Positions 28,245 through 35,593 of a stretch of 64,000 nt of DNA are shown here, one piece after another (the first letter of the stretch is position 1; each line of letters opens with the position of its first letter). A program made the position numbers and the translations under genes. The notes under the pieces were generated by a model, which did no database searches, was not told the origin of the DNA, and worked only from the letters and a program-made list of their open reading frames with translations. The stretch lies in contig NZ_VWWL01000012.1 in the NCBI RefSeq assembly GCF_011752995.1, positions 148,915 to 212,914 on the forward strand, read 5' to 3'. The stretch comes from Burkholderia sp. Ax-1724 (lineage in GTDB: Bacteria; Pseudomonadota; Gammaproteobacteria; Burkholderiales; Burkholderiaceae).

Positions 28245-29253
28245 CGCGGTAAACACGATCGACGTCGCGCTGTTCGGCGCGGGGCGCATCGGCAGGATTC
28301 ATGCGGCTAACCTTGCGCGGCAGCCCGGCGTGCGGCTCAAGTACGTGGTCGACGTGAATCGCGAGGCCGCCGGGGCGCTGGCCGAGCAGCATGGCGCGCG
28401 GGTTGCCGATATCGATGGCGCGCTCGGCGACGCGTCGATCGGCGCGTCCGTGATCTGTTCGAGCACCGACACGCATGCGGACCTGATCGTGAAGTCGGCG
28501 GCGCAGAGCAAGCACGTGTTCTGCGAGAAACCGGTCGATCTCGCGCTCGAGCGCGCGCGCCTGTGCGCGCAAGCGGTGGAGCGCGCGGGCGTGGTGTGCA
28601 TGATCGGTTTTCAGCGCCGTTTCGATCCGACGTTTGCGTCGCTGAAAGCGCGCCTCGACGCGGGCGAGATCGGCACGCCGGAAATGCTCGTCGTCACGAG
28701 CCGCGATCCGGGCGCGCCGCCGCTCGAATATATCCGGCACTCGGGCGGCATCTTCAAGGACATGCTGATTCACGACTTCGATATTTTCCGCTGGATTCTC
28801 GACGACGAAGCCGACACGCTGCACGCCACCGGCAGCTGCCTTGGCGATCCGGCGATTGCCGAGGCGGGCGACATCGATTCGACGGCGGTCACGATCCGCA
28901 CGAAGCGCGGCCGGCTGTGCCAGATCAACACCGCGCGCCGTGCCGCTTACGGCTACGACCAGCGCTTCGAAGTGCTCGGCAGCGGCGGCATGCTGCAAGC
29001 CGGCAACGTGCGGCCGACCGAAGTCACCGCGTACTCGAAAACCGAGGTGTCGACCGACGTGCCCGAGGCGTTCTTTCTCGAACGCTATCGTGCGGCCTAC
29101 GCGCTCGAAATCGCGCATTTCTTCGATGGGGTCAGGCATGGCAAGCCGGTGCGCACGACCGTCGCCGATGGTCTGAAAGCGCTCGAACTCGCCGAAGCGG
29201 CGACGCGTTCGTGGCGCGAAGGCCGCGCGATCCAACTCGGCGAGGTGGCGTGA
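28237..29253 (+). CDS. idhA: Inositol 2-dehydrogenase (Gfo/Idh/MocA family)
   Basis: 338 residues. NAD-dependent oxidation of myo-inositol to scyllo-inosose, the first step of the pathway. The Rossmann fold starts ALFGAGRIGRIHAANLA. CEKPVDL contains the conserved lysine. GGIFKDMLIHDFDIFRWIL contains the catalytic Asp/His pair. I chose ATG 28237, with CTGGAGG 5 nt upstream, over an in-frame ATG ten codons earlier. It overlaps iolR by 8 nt, and the next gene starts at its stop as TGATG. Confidence 0.93.
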   Translation: MTDAVNTIDVALFGAGRIGRIHAANLARQPGVRLKYVVDVNREAAGALAEQHGARVADIDGALGDASIGASVICSSTDTHADLIVKSAAQSKHVFCEKPVDLALERARLCAQAVERAGVVCMIGFQRRFDPTFASLKARLDAGEIGTPEMLVVTSRDPGAPPLEYIRHSGGIFKDMLIHDFDIFRWILDDEADTLHATGSCLGDPAIAEAGDIDSTAVTIRTKRGRLCQINTARRAAYGYDQRFEVLGSGGMLQAGNVRPTEVTAYSKTEVSTDVPEAFFLERYRAAYALEIAHFFDGVRHGKPVRTTVADGLKALELAEAATRSWREGRAIQLGEVA

Positions 29254-30299
29254 TGAAGCCGGCTACGCAGCAGGTGCGCCTCGGCGTGGTGGGCCTTGGG
29301 CGGCTCGGCAAGCGGCACGCCGAAAATCTCGCGTATCGCGTGCCGGGCGCCATGCTCGCGGCCGCCTGCAGTCCGTTGGAAGACGAACTCGCATGGGCTC
29401 GCGATGCACTGCCCGAGCCGCGTCTTTACACCGATTACGCAGACCTGCTCGCCGATCCGCAGGTCGATGCGGTGTGGCTCGTCACGCCGTCGTCGCTGCA
29501 CGCGCAGCAGATCGTCGACGCCTTGCAGGCTGGCAAGCACGTGTTCTGCGAAAAGCCGCTGTCGCTCGACGTGGCCGAATGCGAGCGCGTGCTGGCGGTC
29601 GCGGCGCGCTATCCGCACTTGCAGGCGACGATCGGCTTCATGCGGCGCTTCGATCCGAGCTACAAGGACGCGTTCGACAGGATCGCGATGGGCCAGATCG
29701 GCCGGCCGTTTCTCGTGCGCTCGCAGACCACCGACAAAAACGATACCGACGGTTTCTTCGTGCGCTTCGCGGCGACCTCGGGCGGCATCTTTCTCGACTG
29801 CACCGTGCACGACATCGACGTCGCGCGCTGGCTGCTCGGCAAGCCGCGTGCGACGCGCGTGTTCGCGGCGGGGGCCGTTGCGTTGCACGAAGGCTTGCGT
29901 GAATTCGGCGACGTCGACAACGGCGTCGCGATCTGCGAATTCGAGGGCGGCAAGCTCGCGATGTTCTACGCGTCGCGCACGCAGGCGCACGGCAACGACA
30001 CGCATAGCGAAGTGATCGGCACGGCGGGCGCGCTCGCGATCGGCCGCAATCCGCGCGCGAATCGCGTCGAGATTTATGACGCGAGCGGGGTTCGCAACGA
30101 ATGCACGCCGAACTTTTTCGACCGTTTCGAGGATGCATTTCTGCACGAGGCACGCGCGTTCGTTGCGGCGGTGCAGGGCGGGGTGGCTCAACCCGAGTCG
30201 GCGCAGGCGGGGGCGACGCTGGCCGATGCGCTCGAAGCGACGCGGATTGGCATGGCGCTGCGCGAGTCGCTGCAAAGCGGGCAGGCGGTGATGCTGTAG
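29253..30299 (+). CDS. Gfo/Idh/MocA oxidoreductase, probable second inositol dehydrogenase
   Basis: 348 residues, related to the preceding gene but clearly diverged. The Rossmann motif is VVGLGRLGKRHAENLA, CEKPLSLDV has the conserved lysine, and GGIFLDCTVHDIDVARWLL has the Asp/His pair. Its place in the iol operon suggests a scyllo- or other inositol isomer, or an intermediate, as substrate. The exact isomer cannot be read from sequence. It is translationally coupled to idhA. Confidence 0.88.
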   Translation: MKPATQQVRLGVVGLGRLGKRHAENLAYRVPGAMLAAACSPLEDELAWARDALPEPRLYTDYADLLADPQVDAVWLVTPSSLHAQQIVDALQAGKHVFCEKPLSLDVAECERVLAVAARYPHLQATIGFMRRFDPSYKDAFDRIAMGQIGRPFLVRSQTTDKNDTDGFFVRFAATSGGIFLDCTVHDIDVARWLLGKPRATRVFAAGAVALHEGLREFGDVDNGVAICEFEGGKLAMFYASRTQAHGNDTHSEVIGTAGALAIGRNPRANRVEIYDASGVRNECTPNFFDRFEDAFLHEARAFVAAVQGGVAQPESAQAGATLADALEATRIGMALRESLQSGQAVML

Positions 30300-30504
30300 C
30301 GGCGCGGGTTGCCGCTCGGGGGCCGGTGAGGCGGGGGAAACCTTGGGGGCGAACCTTGGGGGGAGGCGAGACGAGGCGGGGCGGATCGTGTCGAGGCGGT
30401 GACACGCACCGTCGCAGGCCCGGGCGGCGAAACACCGCCTGCTGTAGAATTTGGCCCTCTGTCCGGCGTCGCGAGCGACGCCCTCGTCCCGAAGGTCATC
30501 GTCG

Positions 30505-30738
30505 ATGCAAATTCAGATTCACAAGGAAGTCGATGCGCGCGGGCTCATGTGCCCGCTGCCCATCCTGCGCGCCAAGAAGGCGCTCGCCGACATGGAAAGC
30601 GGCCAGATTCTCAAGGTGCTCGCCACCGATCCCGGCTCGCAGCGCGATTTTGCCGCGTTCGCGAAGCAGACCGGCAACGAGATTGTCGAAAGCTCGGCGC
30701 AAGACAAGGTGTTCACGTTTCTGATGCGGCGGCGCTAG
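30505..30738 (+). CDS. TusA/SirA-family sulfur carrier protein
   Basis: 77 residues. The motif GLMCPLPILRAKKAL with the family Cys-Pro-x-Pro turn identifies the fold. The cysteine carries persulfide sulfur in tRNA thiolation or other sulfur-transfer reactions. ATG 30505 is chosen because it gives the family length; an 18-codon upstream extension is arginine/serine-rich and not conserved. TAGAAT at 30445-30450 may be the -10 element. It stands alone, with a hairpin terminator after it. Confidence 0.9.
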   Translation: MQIQIHKEVDARGLMCPLPILRAKKALADMESGQILKVLATDPGSQRDFAAFAKQTGNEIVESSAQDKVFTFLMRRR

Positions 30739-30805
30739 GCAGTCAAACCCGCCAGAACCCGGCACTCGGCCAAACCCGCCGCGCGAGGCGGTACGCAAGA
30801 AGCAG

Positions 30806-30846
30806 AAAAGGCGCTGTGCCCGCGAATGCGGGGCACAGCGCCTTTT
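30806..30846. terminator. Bidirectional terminator between tusA-like gene and galU
   Basis: A perfect 16-bp stem pairs 30806-30821 (AAAAGGCGCTGTGCCC) with 30831-30846, closed by a 9-nt loop. TTTTCGTTTT follows on the plus strand and the minus strand also ends in a T-run. It serves two convergent genes. Confidence 0.9.
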
Positions 30847-30944
30847 CGTTTTGAGCGCACCGAGCGCACCCGAGGGCACGCTCAGCGGTGTGGCGCGCGT
30901 TGCGTTGAATGGCCCCGCGGCCCGCAGGCCGCGAAGCGAATCCG

Positions 30945-31826
30945 TCAGCCTTCCAGCACCGGCGAACGCGTGCGCAGATACTGCTCGAAATCGGCGGCCA
31001 CTTCCGGGTGACGCAGCGCGAACTCGACCGTCGCCTTCAGATAACCGAGCTTGCTGCCGCAGTCGAAACGCGTGCCGTGATACTTGTACGCGAGCACCTG
31101 TTCGTCGGCGAGCAGCGACTGGATCGCGTCCGTCAACTGCAATTCGCCACCCGCGCCGGGCTTGATCGAGCGCAGATGATTGAAGATGCGCGGCTTGAGC
31201 ACATAGCGGCCGACCACGCCGAGGTTCGACGGCGCCACGCTCGGCTCCGGCTTTTCGACGATGCCTGACATCTTGATGATCGAATCTTCCCACTCCTTGC
31301 CGTCGACGATACCGTACGACTTCGTGTCTTGCGGCGGGATCTCTTCGACGCCGATCACCGAGCTGTGATAGTGATCGAACACCTCGATCATCTGCGTCAT
31401 CACGGGCGGCGTGCCGTACAGCAGGTCGTCCGCGAGAATCACGGCGAACGGGTTTTCGCCGACCAGCTTTTCTGCGCACAGCACCGCGTGGCCGAGGCCG
31501 AGCGCTTCGGCCTGGCGCACGTAGAAGCAGTCGACATGGCTCGGCTTGATGCTGCGCACGAGTTCGAGCAGCTTGTCCTTGCCGCGCGCCTCGAGTTCGG
31601 CCTCGATTTCATAGGACTTGTCGAAATGGTCCTCGATCGCCCGCTTGCTGCGGCCCGTGACGAAGATCATTTCGGTGATGCCGGCTGCCATCGCTTCCTC
31701 GACTGCGTACTGAATCAGCGGCTTGTCGACGATCGGCAGCATTTCTTTCGGGCTTGCCTTCGTGGCAGGGAGGAATCGGGTGCCAAGACCGGCTACCGGA
31801 AATACCGCCTTTGTAACTTTTAGCAT
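30945..31826 (-). CDS. galU: UTP-glucose-1-phosphate uridylyltransferase
   Basis: 293 residues. It makes UDP-glucose for polysaccharide and lipopolysaccharide synthesis. The nucleotidyl-transfer motif AGLGTRFLPATKASPKEMLP sits near the N-terminus; FAVILADDLLYG and GIVEKPEPS are the next conserved blocks. ATG 31826 gives the family length; AGGG lies upstream. An upstream ATG would add 13 residues. It is 68 bp downstream of valS on the same strand, so it may be co-transcribed with it. Confidence 0.97.
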   Translation of the reverse strand: MLKVTKAVFPVAGLGTRFLPATKASPKEMLPIVDKPLIQYAVEEAMAAGITEMIFVTGRSKRAIEDHFDKSYEIEAELEARGKDKLLELVRSIKPSHVDCFYVRQAEALGLGHAVLCAEKLVGENPFAVILADDLLYGTPPVMTQMIEVFDHYHSSVIGVEEIPPQDTKSYGIVDGKEWEDSIIKMSGIVEKPEPSVAPSNLGVVGRYVLKPRIFNHLRSIKPGAGGELQLTDAIQSLLADEQVLAYKYHGTRFDCGSKLGYLKATVEFALRHPEVAADFEQYLRTRSPVLEG

Positions 31827-31894
31827 GTGATTACCCTGAGTCCTCTGGTTTAAGGCCTTGCCCACCGCGGCGGCGGTGGGGCAAGACGTGTCGA

Positions 31895-34774
31895 TCAGAC
31901 CGGCAAGCGATCCAGTTGCGCTTTCAGCTTGCCGACGGTAGCTTCGAAATCGGCGAGACGTTTTTGTTCCTGTTCAACGACCGCCGGCGGCGCCTTGGCA
32001 ACGAAAGCCTGATTCTGCAGCTTGCCGTTGCATTTGGCGATTTCGGCGGTGAGACGCGCGATCTCTTTCGACAGGCGTTCCCGCTCGACGGCCACGTCGA
32101 TTTCGACCTTCAAGACGAGCTTGTCGCTTCCTACGATAGCAATCGGCGCGCCATCCGCCTGCGCATCGAGCGTAGCCTCGTCGGCGATGATCTGCACTTC
32201 GGACAAACGCGCCAATGCCTGGGCGTATGGCGCGAAAGTGCGAAGCCGCTCCGCGTTGCCGGTGGCGAGCAACGGCACCTTCACGGCCGGCGACAGGTTC
32301 ATCTCGCCACGCAGATTCCGGCACGCGTCGATCACAGCCTTGAGGTCGGCGGCCCAGCGCTCGGCGTCTTCGTCGAGCTTGGCGGGCTCGGCGATGGGGT
32401 ACGGCTGCACCATGATGGACGCTTCGCCTTCGGCCTTGCCCTCGGGGTAGCGTGCCGCGAGCGGCGCCACTTTCTGCCACAGCGCTTCGGTAATGAACGG
32501 AATCACCGGATGCGCGAGGCGCAGCACCGTTTCGAGCACGCGCAACAGCGTGCGGCGCGTGGCGCGCTGCTGGTTCGGCTGTCCCGTCTGGATCTGGACC
32601 TTTGCAAGTTCGAGATACCAGTCACAGTATTCGTCCCATACGAACTTGTATAGGGCATTGGCGACATTGTCGAAGCGATAGTCGGCAAAACCCTTGGCGA
32701 CTTCGGCTTCCACGCGTTGCAGCAGCGACACGATCCAGCGGTCGGCCGGCGAGAAATGCAGATGGCCTTCCGGCCCGCATTCGCCGCATTGCGCCGGCTG
32801 GCCGAAACCGCAGTCGTGGCCTTCGCAGTTCATCAGCACGAAGCGCGTGGCGTTCCACAGCTTGTTGCAGAAGTTGCGATAGCCCTCGCAGCGCGCGAGG
32901 TCGAAGTTGATGTTGCGCCCGAGCGTGGCCATCGAGGCCATCGTGAAGCGCAGCGCGTCGGTGCCGAACGCCGGAATGCCGTCCGGAAACTCCTTGCGGG
33001 TTTTCTTTTCGATCGACGCGGCCTGCTTCGGATTCATGAGGCCGGTGGTGCGTTTCGCGACGAGCGCGTCGAGGCCGATGCCGTCGACGATATCGATCGG
33101 GTCGAGCGTATTGCCCTTGCTCTTCGACATCTTCTGGCCTTCGGCGTCGCGCACGAGGCCGTGCACGTAGACCGTGTCGAACGGCACCTTGCCCGTGAAG
33201 TGCGTGGTCATCATGACCATGCGCGCGACCCAGAAGAAGATGATGTCGAAGCCGGTGACGAGCACCGACGACGGCATGAAGTGCTTCAGTTCCTCGGTTT
33301 CGTTCGGCCAGCCGAGCGACGAGAACGGCACGAGCGCCGACGAGAACCACGTGTCGAGCACGTCTTCGTCGCGTTTCAACGCACCCGTGTAGCCGGCCGC
33401 GGCGGCTTTCGCGCGCGCGTCTTCCTCGGTCTTCGCAACGAAGATTTCGCCGTTCTCGCCGTACCACGCCGGAATCTGATGGCCCCACCAGAGCTGACGC
33501 GAGATGCACCAGTCCTGGATGTTTTCGAGCCACTGGTAGTAGGTGGTGGTCCAGTTCTCCGGCACGAATTTGATCTGGCCGTTACGGACCACGTTCAGCG
33601 CGGTTTCGGCGATCGACTTGCCCGGGTTGAACGTGCCCTCGGGAGCCGGCTTGCTCATCGCGACGAACCACTGGTCGGTCAGCATCGGCTCGATCACGAC
33701 GCCGGTGCGGTCGCCGCGCGGCACCATCAGCTTGTGCGGCTTGACCGATTCGAGCGCGCCGAGCGCTTCGAGATCGGCGACGACCTGCTTGCGGGCGTCG
33801 AAACGATCGAGGCCGCGGTATTTTTCGGGCGCGTTGTCGTTGATCTTCGCGTCGAGCGTGAGGATTTCGATTTGCGGCAGCTGGTGGCGCAGGCCGACCT
33901 GGTAGTCGTTGAAATCGTGCGCGGGCGTGACCTTGACGACGCCGGTGCCGAATTCGCGGTCGACGTAGTCGTCGGCGATGATCGGTACTTCGCGGTTCGA
34001 CAGCGGCAGCGTGACGGTCTTGCCGATCAGGTGTGCGTAGCGTTCGTCTTCGGGATGCACCATCACGGCGGTGTCGCCGAGCATGGTTTCCGGACGCGTG
34101 GTGGCGACGGTCAGATGGCCCGAGCCGTCGGTGAGCGGATACTGGATGTGCCACAGGTGGCCGTTTTCTTCCTCGCTGACCACTTCGAGGTCGGAGACGG
34201 CGGTGAGCAGCACCGGGTCCCAGTTGACGAGACGCTTGCCGCGATAGATCAGGCCCTGTTCATACAGGCGTACGAATACGTCGCGCACGGCGGCCGACAT
34301 TTTGTCGTCCATCGTGAAGTATTCGCGCGACCAGTCGATCGATGCGCCGAGACGGCGCACCTGGCTCGTGATGGTCGAGCCCGACTGCTGCTTCCATTCC
34401 CACACGCGCTCGACGAACTTGGCGCGGCCGAGGTCGTGGCGCGACACGCCCTGCGCGTCCAGTTGCCGTTCGACGACGATTTGCGTGGCGATCCCGGCGT
34501 GGTCCGTGCCCGGCACCCACAGCGTGTTTTCACCGAGCATGCGGTGATAGCGCGCGAGGCCGTCCATGATGGTCTGGTTGAACGCGTGGCCCATGTGCAG
34601 CGTGCCCGTGACGTTCGGCGGCGGCAGCTGGATCGAGAAATCCTTGCGATTGGAGTCGAAGGAGGGCGCGGCGTAGGCGCGCTTTTCCCATTCCGGGCCC
34701 CAATGGGCTTCGATGGTGTGGGGTTCGAAGCTTTTGGCAAGCGTCGAGGTGGGGTCGCTCGAGGTGTCGCTCAT
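31895..34774 (-). CDS. valS: Valyl-tRNA synthetase
   Basis: 959 residues, full length. A class I synthetase that charges tRNA-Val. The HIGH motif is TLHMGH (residues ~58-63) after PPPNVTG. The CP1 editing domain spans about 220-390. KMSKS is at about 548-552 (GQKMSKSKGNTLDP). The anticodon-binding region includes the DEYCDWYLELAK block. A C-terminal coiled coil (about 890-959; ERERLSKEIARLTAEIAK) is typical of ValS. Confidence 0.99.
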   Translation of the reverse strand: MSDTSSDPTSTLAKSFEPHTIEAHWGPEWEKRAYAAPSFDSNRKDFSIQLPPPNVTGTLHMGHAFNQTIMDGLARYHRMLGENTLWVPGTDHAGIATQIVVERQLDAQGVSRHDLGRAKFVERVWEWKQQSGSTITSQVRRLGASIDWSREYFTMDDKMSAAVRDVFVRLYEQGLIYRGKRLVNWDPVLLTAVSDLEVVSEEENGHLWHIQYPLTDGSGHLTVATTRPETMLGDTAVMVHPEDERYAHLIGKTVTLPLSNREVPIIADDYVDREFGTGVVKVTPAHDFNDYQVGLRHQLPQIEILTLDAKINDNAPEKYRGLDRFDARKQVVADLEALGALESVKPHKLMVPRGDRTGVVIEPMLTDQWFVAMSKPAPEGTFNPGKSIAETALNVVRNGQIKFVPENWTTTYYQWLENIQDWCISRQLWWGHQIPAWYGENGEIFVAKTEEDARAKAAAAGYTGALKRDEDVLDTWFSSALVPFSSLGWPNETEELKHFMPSSVLVTGFDIIFFWVARMVMMTTHFTGKVPFDTVYVHGLVRDAEGQKMSKSKGNTLDPIDIVDGIGLDALVAKRTTGLMNPKQAASIEKKTRKEFPDGIPAFGTDALRFTMASMATLGRNINFDLARCEGYRNFCNKLWNATRFVLMNCEGHDCGFGQPAQCGECGPEGHLHFSPADRWIVSLLQRVEAEVAKGFADYRFDNVANALYKFVWDEYCDWYLELAKVQIQTGQPNQQRATRRTLLRVLETVLRLAHPVIPFITEALWQKVAPLAARYPEGKAEGEASIMVQPYPIAEPAKLDEDAERWAADLKAVIDACRNLRGEMNLSPAVKVPLLATGNAERLRTFAPYAQALARLSEVQIIADEATLDAQADGAPIAIVGSDKLVLKVEIDVAVERERLSKEIARLTAEIAKCNGKLQNQAFVAKAPPAVVEQEQKRLADFEATVGKLKAQLDRLPV

Positions 34775-34871
34775 GTTTCTGGTTAAAGGCAGGATTTTGG
34801 ATGCGGAGGATTGGAGATTATAGCTGGGAGGGGGAGGGGCCTGCGTGGGGCGGTTTTTTTCGTTTTTCTGG

Positions 34872-35041
34872 CTTTGTTGGCCTTTCCTTGTTTTCTTGTC
34901 GGTCTATTGGCGTTGCCCCTGTGCGGGGCGGCACCTACTTTCTTTGCGGCTGCAAAGAAAGTAGGCAAAGAAAGCAGCTTCACACCGCCAATTCTGAAGC
35001 GGGTCCCCTGGCTTGGAGGGGATCGTGGTGCATCTGGAATC
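34872..35041 (+). repeat. Left arm of a large inverted repeat
   Basis: This 170-bp arm matches the reverse complement of 35281-35450 at 165 of 170 positions by eye. It contains two nested hairpins: GCCCC-N5-GGGGC at 34915-34929 and a perfect 14-bp stem at 34934-34965 (CCTACTTTCTTTGC, loop GGCT, then its complement). ORFs read through it but have no ribosome sites. The outer end lies about 97 bp before the valS start codon. Confidence 0.9.
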
Positions 35042-35280
35042 TGTCTCCTCGCGCATTCCGCGTCAGTGACAAGGCCGTCATTCTTCCGGCGGCGCTACGC
35101 GCGCCGAAGCCCGGCTCAAAAACCATCGGTTGTTTCGGCGTGTCGCCGAGGTGCAGCCGATGGCCCCCGTTGCGCGAACGAACCCGCGGGTTCTCCTGGC
35201 AGACCCGTCCGCGACGCACGCAGTGCGGAGTGGGAGCGGATGATGGCTTTTGTCACCTGCATTGAATGTGCGAGGGCACC
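35042..35280. other. Loop region of the inverted repeat
   Basis: A 239-bp stretch separates the two arms. Its two ends still show weak mirror similarity (around 35051-35090 against 35230-35270), as if an originally longer palindrome has diverged inside. No convincing gene is seen: ORFs cross it in several frames on both strands but lack ribosome sites and known domains. Confidence 0.6.
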
Positions 35281-35450
35281 GATTCCAGATGCACCACTGC
35301 CCCCTCCGAGCCAGGGGACCCGCTTCAGAATTAGCGGTGTGAAGCTGCTTTCTTTGCCTACTTTCTTTGCAGCCGCAAAGAAAGTAGGTGCCGCCCCGCA
35401 CAGGGGCAACGCCAATAGACCGACAAGAAAACAAGGAAAGGCCAACAAAG
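35281..35450 (-). repeat. Right arm of a large inverted repeat
   Basis: Reverse complement of the left arm with five mismatches, all in the inner 60 bp. It has the same nested hairpins: a 14-bp stem at 35357-35388 and GCCCC-N5-GGGGC at 35393-35407. Outside the arm two more GC hairpins of the same kind follow at about 35474-35489 and 35543-35557. Confidence 0.9.
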
Positions 35451-35542
35451 TCAGAACAACGACAAAGAAGCACCGCCCCGCCCAAGGGGCCAACACCCCA
35501 AGAACAACGACACCCCCCAATCCAGACCAACAAAAAAATCCC

Positions 35543-35564
35543 GCCCCGCACAGGGGCCTATAAT
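35543..35564 (+). promoter_or_regulatory. GC hairpin joined to the probable helicase -10 box
   Basis: GCCCC-GCACA-GGGGC (35543-35557) is followed immediately by TATAAT (35559-35564), 29 bp before the helicase ATG. The hairpin copies the one inside the inverted repeat. No good -35 is seen, since its place is taken by an A-run and the hairpin. Confidence 0.5.
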
Positions 35565-35593
35565 GTCATTCGCCCTGCCGTCCGCCAGAGAAA

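Noticed and set aside
32717..34786. 689-codon open frame on the plus strand
   Set aside because: Antisense shadow of valS, no recognisable domain.
34872..35450. Insertion sequence with terminal repeats
   Set aside because: The arms are long inverted repeats but the 239-bp loop encodes no transposase, and I could not see a target-site duplication.
34811..35563. 250-codon open frame through the inverted repeat, and several on the opposite strand
   Set aside because: The same peptide segments appear on both strands because of the inverted repeat; no ribosome site or domain, so they are by-products of the repeat.
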